A DNA stretch of 15,406 nt from positions 1-15,406 of the forward strand of contig SKJZ01000276.1 of NCBI GenBank assembly GCA_007121755.1, read 5' to 3'. This document shows positions 1 through 7,320 of this stretch, one piece after another. The position numbers were made by a program, and so were the translations under genes. The DNA is from Halorhodospira sp. GTDB taxonomy: Bacteria; Pseudomonadota; Gammaproteobacteria; Nitrococcales; Halorhodospiraceae. The number at the start of each line of letters is the position of its first letter. The first letter of the stretch is position 1. The notes beneath the pieces were generated by a model. It was not told the origin of the DNA. It was given only the letters and a program-made list of their open reading frames with translations, and searched no databases.

Positions 1-820
1 TCTGGATATTGACCGCCTGGAGCGCCCCCTCTTTCACGGTCGACTCCACCAGGTCGAACTCCAGGATCAACTCGTGGCTGGGCAAGTCCTCCACACTGGC
101 GCCGTCCTTCAAATCCGCGTCGCGAAAGAAGGCCGAGGCGAAAGGGGAGTCTGGATCACGGGTATCGGTGATCCACATATAGTCCGAGATCTCTCGCAAG
201 TAGCGGACGAACCCGTAACCCCCCTCCTGGGCGTGGAAATGGCACGTACCGCGGACCCTGGAACCCACCTCGCCCCACGGCGGCCGGCCGTTGGCCGTGC
301 CACGATTGGTGGGAATCAGCCCCGGAATCAGATAGCCGCAGACAAAATCGTCCGCTTCACGCTTGAGTTCCCCGGAAATATTCTCGAAGGCCACCACCTC
401 GACACGGCAGCCCAGGCTTTGCAGCGCCCGCACCACCTGGACGAAATCGCCGTCGCCGGTAGCGAGCACCACGCGAGAGAGGCTCCGGGATTGGATCAGC
501 GCGTCGACCGCAATCTCAAGGTCGGCGTTGGCCTTCGCGTACCGGTTCCCCTCGTCGTCGGTGTGCCAACGAAACTCCTTGACTATGACCTTGAAACCGA
601 CGTCGCGAATGGAGGCGAAGAAGCCGTTAACCTTCTTCTGATAAGTGGGATCGCGGCGGCCGCGCTCCTTGTCGTAGACGGTGTAGGCGTTAAGGCGCAA
701 CGGCTCGCCGCCGCCCCGGCAGGCAAAGCGGCGAAGCACGTCGTACTGCATACCGAAACCGCCGTTGGACTGAATGTTGGCGACATCCACGTAAATGCCG
801 ACGGCCCCGGAATTAGGCAA
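1..820 (-). CDS. LabA-like NYN-domain protein with cold-shock-like C-terminus (3' end beyond window)
   Basis: Reading right to left, 273 codons are visible and the frame is still open at the window edge. Residues 7-165 look like a NYN/LabA-type (PIN-like) nuclease domain: VDVAN with D12 and N15, NADLEIAVDALI with D100 and D106, and TGDGDF at 121-126 supply the acidic residues expected at the metal site. Residues about 188-273 resemble a divergent cold-shock/OB fold, with GYGFVRYL at 201-208 and KEGALQAVNI near the end. The family is linked to RNA cleavage, so an RNA-binding ribonuclease is the likely role; no substrate can be named. The start is TTG at 818-820: an in-frame TGA lies five codons upstream, an AGGAGG ribosome site sits 5 bases before TTG, and no in-frame ATG precedes the conserved domain. 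It begins 29 bp after the Irr-like regulator ends, so the two are probably co-transcribed. Confidence 0.82.
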   Translation of the reverse strand, partial: MPNSGAVGIYVDVANIQSNGGFGMQYDVLRRFACRGGGEPLRLNAYTVYDKERGRRDPTYQKKVNGFFASIRDVGFKVIVKEFRWHTDDEGNRYAKANADLEIAVDALIQSRSLSRVVLATGDGDFVQVVRALQSLGCRVEVVAFENISGELKREADDFVCGYLIPGLIPTNRGTANGRPPWGEVGSRVRGTCHFHAQEGGYGFVRYLREISDYMWITDTRDPDSPFASAFFRDADLKDGASVEDLPSHELILEFDLVESTVKEGALQAVNIQ

Positions 821-849
821 CCAGACCTCCTCTCAAGCGGGTACCAGGA

Positions 850-1278
850 TCAGACCCGCTCGTCACGCAGACGCACCACGATATCGACGGCGGTAATGCA
901 CTTGCCGTTGGGCACTTTGACCAACTCACGCAAGTCCTCTTCGTCCACGTCGAGATCGATATCCTCGATACTGCCAGTCTGCTCATCGAAGAAGTGGTGG
1001 TGGGTCGTGGTATTGGTATCGAAGTATGACTTTCCGGCACGCACCACGACCTCTCGCAACAACCCGGCATCCTTGAACTGGTTGAGCGTATTGTAGACAG
1101 TCGCCAAAGAGACCTTGACGCCCTTCGCCACCGCCTCATCGTACAGGCTCTCCGCGGTGATGTGGCGGTCCCCATCGGCGAACAACAACTCTGCCAGCGC
1201 AACCCGCTGTTGCGTCGGCCGCAAACCGGCCCGCCGCAGCTTGTCGACACCGTATGGCACCCGATTCTGTTCCAACAT
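850..1278 (-). CDS. irr: Irr-like Fur-family transcriptional regulator
   Basis: A 142-residue Fur-family protein. Residues 14-80 form the winged helix (AGLRPTQQRVALAELLF, then SLATVYNTLNQFKDAGLLREV, the recognition region). Residues 85-140 form the dimerisation domain with YFDTNTTTHHHFFDE, including His93-95, and end in VVRLRDERV. The YFDTN-TTHHH stretch matches my memory of rhizobial Irr, the haem-responsive iron regulator, more closely than Fur, Zur or PerR. There are no CxxC pairs; the only cysteine is Cys127, so a structural zinc site of the usual type is absent. The N-terminal GCPW haem regulatory motif of Bradyrhizobium Irr is also absent. Irr normally represses or activates iron, haem and iron-sulfur genes according to haem status. 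It is divergent from the cardiolipin synthase and upstream of the NYN gene. Confidence is high for Fur family and moderate for Irr subgroup. Confidence 0.85.
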   Translation of the reverse strand: MLEQNRVPYGVDKLRRAGLRPTQQRVALAELLFADGDRHITAESLYDEAVAKGVKVSLATVYNTLNQFKDAGLLREVVVRAGKSYFDTNTTTHHHFFDEQTGSIEDIDLDVDEEDLRELVKVPNGKCITAVDIVVRLRDERV

Positions 1279-1323
1279 GGCCTACACCGTCATCTTACTG
1301 ATGCGACCACTTGCCGCATCTTC

Positions 1324-1340
1324 TTTAAGACGAGTCTAAC
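1324..1340. promoter_or_regulatory. Candidate Fur/Irr-family operator
   Basis: In the 151-bp divergent spacer between the regulator and cardiolipin synthase lies an imperfect dyad. On the minus strand it reads TTAGACTCGTCTTAA, centred on AGAC-GA-GTCT at 1328-1337. It agrees at 10 of 15 positions with the generic 7-1-7 Fur/PerR/Irr-type palindrome. It lies about 46-62 bp upstream of the regulator's start, in the right place for autoregulation. This is a motif match by eye only. Confidence 0.35.
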
Positions 1341-1429
1341 CTTCGATACCTGCCCACTCAAGAGCACTTTAAGGACCGGGCGGGAACGGGGCTTCCAAAA
1401 TAGTCCGACAAGTCCGAGACTGGCACACC

Positions 1430-2851
1430 ATGGATGCCACAACCTGGATCGTGGCCGCCGGAAGCCTGGTGGCGGCCGTAGTCGGACCCATTGCCGCCGG
1501 GCACGCGCTGTTGACCAAGCGCGACCCGCAGGTAGCGGCGGCGTGGATCGCCGTCTCCTTAATGTTCCCGGTGGCCGGCCCCATCCTCTACTACATCTTC
1601 GGCATCAACCGGGTCCGTACCCGTGCCCGTAAGCTTTTCGCCGCGGAGCAGATTCATTGGGGCGACGGCAACCACCCGACCGCCAACCCGCCCGACATCG
1701 CGCCGGAGTACGCCGAACAGGTACGCATCTCCGATGCGGTGACCGGACGCGCGCTGGAGGGTGGCAACCGGGTCACGCCGCTGACCGACGGCGACGAGGC
1801 CTTTCCCGCAATGCTGCGGGCCATCGAAGCGGCGCAAGACACGGTCTACCTGGCCACCTATATCTTCGAAACCAACAGCAGCGGACAACAGTTCATCGAC
1901 GCCCTGGCCGCCGCCCGCCGCCGCGGCCTCGATGTGCGGGTACTCATCGACGGCGTCGGCGAGTTCTACTCCTGGCCGCTCGCCGGGCGCCTGCTCCGCG
2001 CGGCGGGCGTCCCCGTGGCACGCTTTCTGCCGCCCCACCTGATTCCACCCCAGCTCTCCATCAATCTGCGCAACCACCGCAAGATCCTCGTCATCGACGG
2101 CCAGACCGCCTTCACCGGCGGCATGAACCTGGGAGACCGCCACCTGCGGCAGATCCACCCGCACGGAGAGGGGGTATCGGACATGCACTTCGGTTTCGAC
2201 GGACCAGTGGCCGCCCAGATCGAGACGGTCTTTCTGGACGACTGGGCATTCTCTACCGGGGATCACAGCGGCCCTGCCCCTCGTGCCCGTCCGCTTGCAG
2301 ACGGGGCGTTGTGCCGCACCATCACCGACGGCCCCAACGAGGATCTGGATCGGTTGGTCATGATCTTGGTCGGCGCCGTCTCGGTGGCACGCCGGGAGAT
2401 TCAAATTGTGACTCCCTACTTCCTGCCTCCGCGCCCGTTGACCGCCGCGTTGCAAGCGGCCGCGCTGCGCGGGGTTCAGGTCGACATTCTGCTGCCGGAG
2501 AAGAACAATCTCCCGTTTGTCCACTGGGCGACGCAACACATGCTCGGAGAACTGGTGCGCTGGGGCGTCAATGTCCACTACCAGCCGCCGCCATTCGTTC
2601 ACACCAAGCTATTCGTGGTCGACCAACAGTACGTCCAAGTCGGCTCGGCCAACATTGATCCCCGGAGCCTGCGACTCAACTTCGAGCTGGCCGTGGAGAT
2701 CTACGACCGCGCCCTGGCCTCCACGATGGCCCGCCATTGCCGGGAGCGCATGGCTCGATCGCGGCCGGTGACATTCCGCGAGATGGAAGGGCGGCCGGGC
2801 TGGCAGCGCGTACGCGACGCGCTGTTCTGGCTGGCGTCTCCCTATCTGTAA
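1430..2851 (+). CDS. cls: Cardiolipin synthase (phospholipase D family)
   Basis: A 473-residue inner-membrane enzyme that joins phosphatidylglycerol to a second phospholipid to make cardiolipin. Residues 5-28 and 37-59 are two hydrophobic segments with the PLDc_N pattern (LLTKRDPQVAAAWI, then LMFPVAGPILYYIFGINR). Two phospholipase D catalytic HKD motifs follow: H216-K218-D223 in NHRKILVID and H391-K393-D398 in HTKLFVVD, each followed by the usual G-x-x-N stretch (GGMN, GSANID). Length and layout match ClsA-type synthases. The ATG at 1430 places the first membrane segment correctly, but there is no strong ribosome site before it. It is the first gene of a plus-strand cluster with an FAD dehydrogenase and mlaA. 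The cls/mlaA pairing makes sense because both concern envelope phospholipid composition. Confidence 0.93.
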   Translation: MDATTWIVAAGSLVAAVVGPIAAGHALLTKRDPQVAAAWIAVSLMFPVAGPILYYIFGINRVRTRARKLFAAEQIHWGDGNHPTANPPDIAPEYAEQVRISDAVTGRALEGGNRVTPLTDGDEAFPAMLRAIEAAQDTVYLATYIFETNSSGQQFIDALAAARRRGLDVRVLIDGVGEFYSWPLAGRLLRAAGVPVARFLPPHLIPPQLSINLRNHRKILVIDGQTAFTGGMNLGDRHLRQIHPHGEGVSDMHFGFDGPVAAQIETVFLDDWAFSTGDHSGPAPRARPLADGALCRTITDGPNEDLDRLVMILVGAVSVARREIQIVTPYFLPPRPLTAALQAAALRGVQVDILLPEKNNLPFVHWATQHMLGELVRWGVNVHYQPPPFVHTKLFVVDQQYVQVGSANIDPRSLRLNFELAVEIYDRALASTMARHCRERMARSRPVTFREMEGRPGWQRVRDALFWLASPYL

Positions 2852-2886
2852 GGAATCACGACCGGAACCACGTTTACAATAGCCGT

Positions 2887-4299
2887 ATGTCGACAAAAGA
2901 GATCGCCTACAAACTGCGGACACAGATCGGTGACGCCGCCGTCCTTACCGGGGACGACGAGATCGCGTCCTACATGCGCGAGCGGCGCGGCTTCTTTCCC
3001 GGCCGCGGGCAGATCGTCGCTTTGCCGGAGGATACGACGCAGGTCAGCGAAGTCGTACGCATCTGCGCCGGCGCCGGCGCCAAGGTGGTTCCCCAAAGCG
3101 GGAACACCGGGCTGGTCGGCGGGGGCTCCCCCCGCGACGAGACGGAGGTGGTCGTCTCCCTGCGGCGGATGAACAGGATTCGGCGCATCGACGCGGCCGA
3201 CAACACGGTGGTCGCCGAGGCCGGCTGCGTGCTGCGGGAGATCCAGAACGCGGCGGCGGAGGTCGATCGGCTCTTTCCGCTTTCGCTGCCGTCGGAGTGG
3301 CAGTGCTGCATCGGAGGCAATCTCGCCACCAACGCCGGCGGCCTGAACGTCGTCCAGTACGGGAACACCCGCGCGTTAACCCTCGGCCTCGAAGTCGTGC
3401 TGGCCGACGGACGGATCTGGTCCGGCCTTTCGGCCCTGCACAAAGACAACAGCGGCTACGATCTCAAGGATCTGTTCATCGGCTCCGAAGGCACCCTCGG
3501 CATCATCACGGCGGCCACTCTCAGCCTCTTCCCGCGGCCGCGGGAGCGCCGGGTCGCCCTGGTGGCATTGAGCAATCTCAACGCCGCGCTGCCGTTGCTC
3601 CGGGCCGCCCAAGCGGAGAGCGGCGACACCGTGGTCGCCTGCGAAGTCATGGGGGCGGGCGCCATCGCCATGCCGGAGCGCCACGTCCCGGGCTGTGGCA
3701 ACCCCCTCCCCGGCTCCCCCTGGTATCTGCTGCTGGAGATAGCCACCCCCGACGTCAGGGCGGACCTGGCCGCGGCGATGAACGCCGCGCTGGAGAGCGC
3801 GCGGCAATCCGGCGGAATCGACGGCGCCGAGATCGCCGCTGACGATCGACAAGCCGCCGCTCTATGGCGGCTGCGGACGTGCATCCCCGGCGCCCAAGGC
3901 CACGAAGGGGCAAGCATTAAACACGATATTTCCGTGCCGGTCTCGGCGCTGCCGGCATTCGTGGAGACGGCTTTGCATGCCGTGGCAACGGAAGATCCAG
4001 CGGTACGGCCGTGCGTCTTCGGCCACGTGGGCGACGGCAACCTCCACTTCAATCTCACTCAGCCCGAGGGCTGGGAGCCGGACACGTTCATGGAGCGCAG
4101 ACCCGTTTTCAACCGCCTGATCCACGACATCGTGATGCGGTTCGACGGCTCGATCGCCGCCGAACACGGCGTCGGCCAACTCAAGGGCGCCGAGATGAAG
4201 CAGCGCAGAGACCCGGTGGCCCACGACATGATGCGGGGGATCAAAAGGGCGCTGGATCCCGATGACGTCATGAATCCCGGCAAGGTGGTTCTTGACTGA
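2887..4299 (+). CDS. FAD-linked 2-hydroxyacid dehydrogenase (GlcD / D-2-hydroxyglutarate dehydrogenase type)
   Basis: A 470-residue flavoprotein. Residues about 40-218 are the FAD-binding PCMH-type domain, with PQSGNTGLVGGGSP at 69-82, GGNLATNAGG at 143-152 and GSEGTLGIITAATL at 199-212. The C-terminal FAD-oxidase domain carries GHVGDGNLHFN (H380, H387) and AEHGVG (E426, H427), which hold the metal ligands in D-2-hydroxyglutarate dehydrogenases, and it closes with the typical DPDDVMNPGKV. K345 in the IKHDISVP stretch fits the substrate-carboxylate region. Substrate could be D-2-hydroxyglutarate, D-lactate or glycolate; sequence alone does not decide. An upstream in-frame ATG at 2737 would give 50 extra residues out of phase with the cls coding sequence, so the ATG at 2887, 35 bp after cls, is preferred. 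Its 3' end overlaps mlaA by 8 bp. Confidence 0.9.
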   Translation: MSTKEIAYKLRTQIGDAAVLTGDDEIASYMRERRGFFPGRGQIVALPEDTTQVSEVVRICAGAGAKVVPQSGNTGLVGGGSPRDETEVVVSLRRMNRIRRIDAADNTVVAEAGCVLREIQNAAAEVDRLFPLSLPSEWQCCIGGNLATNAGGLNVVQYGNTRALTLGLEVVLADGRIWSGLSALHKDNSGYDLKDLFIGSEGTLGIITAATLSLFPRPRERRVALVALSNLNAALPLLRAAQAESGDTVVACEVMGAGAIAMPERHVPGCGNPLPGSPWYLLLEIATPDVRADLAAAMNAALESARQSGGIDGAEIAADDRQAAALWRLRTCIPGAQGHEGASIKHDISVPVSALPAFVETALHAVATEDPAVRPCVFGHVGDGNLHFNLTQPEGWEPDTFMERRPVFNRLIHDIVMRFDGSIAAEHGVGQLKGAEMKQRRDPVAHDMMRGIKRALDPDDVMNPGKVVLD

Positions 4300-5197
4300 C
4301 CGGCGGCCATGGCCCCGTCTCGCCGCGGGCGTGGCGCTCGTCCTGGTTCTGAGCGGGTGCGCCTCATCGGCGGACCAGCGTGAAGCGGCCGCCACGCCGG
4401 CCGCTCAGCCCGATAACGGCGCGGCTGACGGCTGGGAAGACGACGGCTGGAACGGCGACGGCTGGGACGACTTCGAAGGGACCCGCGACCCGCTGGAACC
4501 GATGAACCGGACCGTCTTCGCCTTCAATGAGTTCGCCGATACCTACGCCGTCCGGCCGGCGGCCGTCTTCTACCGGGACACCGTGCCGGCCGGCGCACGG
4601 CGCAGTATCAGCAACTTTCTGCGCAACCTCGGCGAGCCGTTCAACGCCGGCACCAACTACCTGCGGGGGCGCGGACGGGCCGGCACCACCAACGTCATGC
4701 GCTTCTTTATCAACACCACGTTCGGCCTCTTCGGGCTGTTCGATGTCGCCGGCGCCGCCGGCCTGGACCGCGAACCGTCCGATCTCGGCCTCACGCTCGG
4801 CACTTGGCGTGTACCGGAGGGGCCCTACTTGGTTCTGCCCTTGCTCGGCCCCAGCACCATCCGCGACACCACCGGTCTCGGCGGCCAGTACGTCACCCGC
4901 CAACAACACAGCCCGTACTACTGGACCGGCGCCGGAACCCGGATCTGGGTCAGCGCGACGGTGGCCCAGGGGCTAACCATTCGCACGGAACTCCTCTCCC
5001 TGGATGAGATCATCGAGGAGTCGGGGGCCGACCGCTACGTCTTTATGCGCGAGTCGTACCTCCAACACCGCCGCGAGCAACTGGGGGAAGACGACTGGGA
5101 CGATTGGGATGACTGGGATGACGCGGACGACTGGGGCGGTACGGACGAGCGGGACGACGCATGGAACGGCGGCGGCGATGACGGCGGCTGGGAGTGA
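4292..5197 (+). CDS. mlaA: MlaA (VacJ) outer-membrane phospholipid-asymmetry lipoprotein
   Basis: A 301-residue lipoprotein. It has a hydrophobic signal, LAAGVALVLVL, then the lipobox LSGC with Cys23 as the lipidated residue. Core signatures are DPLEPMNRTVFAFNEF (66-81), NFLRNLGEPFNAGTNYLRG and NTTFGLFGLFDVAG, diagnostic of MlaA. MlaA sits in the outer membrane and removes misplaced phospholipids from the outer leaflet, passing them to MlaC and the MlaFEDB transporter; none of those partners is in this window. The start is TTG at 4292, inside the end of the upstream gene with AAGGTGG just before it; no in-frame ATG exists before the lipobox. It is longer than the roughly 250-residue family norm because of Asp/Gly/Trp-rich segments at 46-60 and 266-301, which are not part of the conserved core. 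Confidence 0.93.
   Translation: MTDRRPWPRLAAGVALVLVLSGCASSADQREAAATPAAQPDNGAADGWEDDGWNGDGWDDFEGTRDPLEPMNRTVFAFNEFADTYAVRPAAVFYRDTVPAGARRSISNFLRNLGEPFNAGTNYLRGRGRAGTTNVMRFFINTTFGLFGLFDVAGAAGLDREPSDLGLTLGTWRVPEGPYLVLPLLGPSTIRDTTGLGGQYVTRQQHSPYYWTGAGTRIWVSATVAQGLTIRTELLSLDEIIEESGADRYVFMRESYLQHRREQLGEDDWDDWDDWDDADDWGGTDERDDAWNGGGDDGGWE
4427..4471 (+). repeat. Three tandem 15-bp repeats inside mlaA (N-terminal side)
   Basis: Three in-frame 15-base units, at 4427-4441, 4442-4456 and 4457-4471, each begin GACGGCTGG and encode DGWED, DGWNG and DGWDD (residues 46-60). They lie between the lipidated cysteine and the conserved core, so they form an acidic linker next to the membrane. Confidence 0.85.
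5090..5134 (+). repeat. Five tandem 9-bp repeats inside mlaA (C-terminal tail)
   Basis: Five adjacent 9-base units of consensus GAYGAYTGG, the fourth ending GCG instead of TGG, encode DDW-DDW-DDW-DDA-DDW (residues 267-281). They start an acidic tryptophan-rich tail that runs to the stop codon. Synonymous differences between units (GAC/GAT) suggest that the repeat is maintained at protein level. Confidence 0.85.
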
Positions 5198-5210
5198 TGA
5201 ACCGGGGCGC

Positions 5211-5232
5211 TGAGCCCCTTGGCTCAACTTTC
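5211..5232 (+). terminator. Possible hairpin terminator after mlaA
   Basis: Thirteen bases after the mlaA stop is a perfect 6-bp stem, TGAGCC-CCTT-GGCTCA (5211-5226), followed by ACTTTCC, which is only weakly U-rich. An alternative stem GGGGC/GCCCC (5204-5218) overlaps it. It fits the end of the cls-mlaA cluster, but the T-tract is poor. Confidence 0.4.
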
Positions 5233-5251
5233 CTCCCCGCCATGCCGATAA
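5228..5251 (+). promoter_or_regulatory. Sigma-28 (FliA)-like promoter motif
   Basis: GCCGATAA at 5244-5251 is an exact match to the enterobacterial FliA -10 consensus. TCAACTTT at 5224-5231, 12 bases upstream, matches 6 of 8 positions of the TAAAGTTT -35 box, one base wider than the usual spacing. Transcription would begin almost at the ATG of the next ORF, giving a leaderless message. The same octamer also occurs by chance inside the kinase gene at 14456, so this is only suggestive. Confidence 0.3.
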
Positions 5252-5258
5252 TATTCAT

Positions 5259-5522
5259 ATGTTTAACGTGCCTCCCATACGCGATGCGGCCCGCAACAGC
5301 CCGATCCGGCGGCGTGAAGACGTCGTTGAGGTGGAGCCCACCAAGCCGTATCCGCGTATCGAGCCGTCCGCCCACGGAGACGACCAGCCACGGCGGCCTC
5401 CGGCGGTGGAGGAACGCCTGCGGCGGCGCCGGAGCCGCGGCCGGAGTCGGGAGAGCGCCTTCCCGGATTCCGGGGAGGAGCGAGGCGACGATAAACCGGG
5501 ACGCATCGACGAGTACGCCTGA
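5259..5522 (+). CDS. Small hypothetical protein, basic and Arg/Pro-rich
   Basis: An 87-residue ORF that I do not recognise. The N-terminal part (MFNVPPIRDAARNS) is followed by RREDVVEVEPTKPYPRIEP and then a disordered-looking stretch with LRRRRSRGRSRES at about 54-66 and an acidic end. There are no membrane segments, signal peptide or cysteines. Composition suggests mostly unstructured sequence. It fills the gap between mlaA and the convergent RNA ligase, ending 3 bp before the ligase's stop codon, as real genes packed tail to tail often do. There is no ribosome site upstream; a sigma-28-like motif ends 7 bases before the ATG. A GTG at codon 4 is an alternative start. It may be a real flagellar- or motility-timed small protein or may be non-coding. 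Confidence 0.45.
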   Translation: MFNVPPIRDAARNSPIRRREDVVEVEPTKPYPRIEPSAHGDDQPRRPPAVEERLRRRRSRGRSRESAFPDSGEERGDDKPGRIDEYA

Positions 5523-5525
5523 ACG

Positions 5526-6653
5526 CTAGTCGTACACCTGCCCGCCGCTGAGGAAGTTGGCCAACAGTCCCGTTGTCCGTGGAAAGATCCGCTCGAAGGT
5601 GAGCACCCAGTACCCGTCCTCTTCCCGCTCAAGCTCGAACCCTCGCGCATGGATCGCGCTGCGCGGCGCCCGCCCCAAATGCTCGATGAAACGCTCGGCG
5701 TTTTCCCGGCCGCGGAAACGGCACCGGAAGGGGTGGGCTACCTTGTGGCTGTCGTGGTATCCGCGCACCGCCGTTAACAAGGGATCGAGCAGCGCCGCCC
5801 CGAGCCGCTCACGCAGACCGTCCCGGTCGAGCTCCGGCGACTCCTCCAGGATCAACGCCAGACGAAGCAGACGGTTGGTGAAGTACTCCGGCGGCAACTC
5901 CATCAGGCCGTCGGCCATCGCGGAGATATCCTGGATCACCGACGCCGGCGTCACGTACTTCGCCCGCTTTTGCCGCGCGCTATCCTCTTTGAGCACCACG
6001 CCCTCCACCCCGCGGGCATCGAGTTCCCTCAACACCTCGCGGAGGGCCGCCGGCCGGTCCGGATGGAAGCGGCCGTGGGCGGGCACTGCCGGCAACCGGT
6101 GGCGCTCGTAAAGCGCATACCGCTCCGCCGCCGGGACAAACCCCGGACGCCCGAACCGCATCAGATCGAAGACGAACAAGACGACATCGTCTTCGATACC
6201 CGGCGGGCTACCTTCGAGGTAGGGGTTGCCGGGACCGGCCACCTCGGCGCAGACGATGAGATCCGGCTCGGCGTCAAAGACGGCGGGCGCCATCAGGTCG
6301 GGAAGGCGGTCGGTGGTAAAGGGGCAGATGAAACCGCCCCGCGACAGCGCCAGCAGCTCCCCCTGGTGACGGAAGATGCGGACGTTATAGCCGTCCACCT
6401 TCTCCTCAACATGGAACGGCGCCTCGAAGTGGTGGCGCAGCCCGTTCTCCAGATTCAATACCCGCCCGATCGGCGGATAGCCGGGCACAACGTCCTCACC
6501 GAAACGGGCGGTGCCGCGGGGCAACCCACGGAAGGCGTCGGTCAGCCGAACGTACTCCAAGGGCCCGAAACGCTCCCGTTGCGCCTTCTTGCGCGCAAGG
6601 GCTTCATCGATGACAGCCCCCTCAGACCCGTCGATCGCGGAACGGGGGCTCAA
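5526..6653 (-). CDS. ATP-dependent RNA ligase, archaeal Pab1020/Rnl3 family
   Basis: A 375-residue nucleotidyltransferase that should seal RNA ends or circularise RNA through an enzyme-AMP intermediate. The motifs are in order: I, EEKVDGYNVRI with adenylated Lys85; III, CAEVAGPGNPY around 135-145; IIIa, LFVFDLM at 159-165; IV, EGVVLKED at 217-224; V, KRAKYV at 229-234. The C-terminal part (240-375) matches the extra dimerisation/C-terminal region of this family in length. The start is TTG at 6651-6653, overlapping the upstream DUF4202 stop codon, with GGAGG four bases before it. This overlap implies translational coupling. Members of this family are typical of archaea and scattered in bacteria; their in vivo substrate is not known. 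A DNA ligase is unlikely: length and motif spacing fit Rnl3 and no OB-fold/BRCT layout is seen. Confidence 0.82.
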   Translation of the reverse strand: MSPRSAIDGSEGAVIDEALARKKAQRERFGPLEYVRLTDAFRGLPRGTARFGEDVVPGYPPIGRVLNLENGLRHHFEAPFHVEEKVDGYNVRIFRHQGELLALSRGGFICPFTTDRLPDLMAPAVFDAEPDLIVCAEVAGPGNPYLEGSPPGIEDDVVLFVFDLMRFGRPGFVPAAERYALYERHRLPAVPAHGRFHPDRPAALREVLRELDARGVEGVVLKEDSARQKRAKYVTPASVIQDISAMADGLMELPPEYFTNRLLRLALILEESPELDRDGLRERLGAALLDPLLTAVRGYHDSHKVAHPFRCRFRGRENAERFIEHLGRAPRSAIHARGFELEREEDGYWVLTFERIFPRTTGLLANFLSGGQVYD

Positions 6654-7267
6654 CCGTCCTCCAGCGCCTTGAGCACCACCGGCTTTATGCTCTCCGGAAG
6701 GGGTTGCTCCAAAGCGGCGCCGCGCGCCGCCTCCGACATCTTCTTCCAGGTCTTACGGATGATGCCGAGCAGCTTCGCTTCATCGTACTTATGCCCGTGG
6801 GCGGCCACGAAATCGGCCAAATAGTGGCGCAGAAAGACCAGACAGGCGACATCCTCCAGCAACTGCGCCTCCGGGTCGCTCTTGAGCCCCTCCTTGCGCT
6901 GCAGCTTGCCGACGTGCGCGATCTCCTCGGCGCTGTACCCGTTCTCGGCCATCAGTCCGCCGGTTACCTCCGCATGGTAACGCGCCAAATCGGTCCGCCA
7001 CCGCCGGTAGCCTTGACGCCCCTCCGGATAGTCGCCGCGAGGCACCGTCCAACGGCGGATATGCTGCGCGCGCACCGCGATGCGCGCCAATTCACCGCTG
7101 CCGGGAGCGAACTCCTCCAGCATCCGGCTCATCCGCTGCCCGTAGAGCAATGCACGCGGCACCTCGCCGCCGGCGTCGGAATCGGTCTCCCGCACCGGAT
7201 CTTCACTGTTGGCGGCGTCGATGGCGGCGATAACGGATTGGAGTCGTTGCGAATCGGTGACGGTCAT
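6650..7267 (-). CDS. DUF4202 family protein
   Basis: A 205-residue protein of unknown function. Sequence features that I associate with DUF4202 are VIAAIDAANSEDP (12-24), ARIAVRAQHIRRWTVPRGDYP (61-81), YHAEV, LQRKEGLKSDPEAQ and LEDVACLVFLRHYLADF (137-153). His69, His98 and the Glu138-Asp139 pair recall the metal ligands of HD-type hydrolases, but this is my inference. I chose the ATG at 7265-7267: a GGGGAAG ribosome site sits just upstream, and homologs begin close to the VIAAIDAAN segment. A GTG four codons earlier (7279) is the alternative. Its stop codon overlaps the RNA ligase start (4-base overlap), so the two proteins are probably made together and may act on the same RNA process. It lies 82 bp downstream of the chemoreceptor gene. 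Confidence 0.8.
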   Translation of the reverse strand: MTVTDSQRLQSVIAAIDAANSEDPVRETDSDAGGEVPRALLYGQRMSRMLEEFAPGSGELARIAVRAQHIRRWTVPRGDYPEGRQGYRRWRTDLARYHAEVTGGLMAENGYSAEEIAHVGKLQRKEGLKSDPEAQLLEDVACLVFLRHYLADFVAAHGHKYDEAKLLGIIRKTWKKMSEAARGAALEQPLPESIKPVVLKALEDG

Positions 7268-7320
7268 GCTCTTCCCCACGGTGGCGGACTGTTCGGCCGA
7301 CCATGGTATCCCAGTATTGC

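Noticed and set aside
74..1096. A long plus-strand open frame (340 codons) across the NYN and regulator genes
   Set aside because: It opposes two well-supported minus-strand genes with domain motifs and has no recognisable motif of its own; such frames are common in GC-rich DNA.
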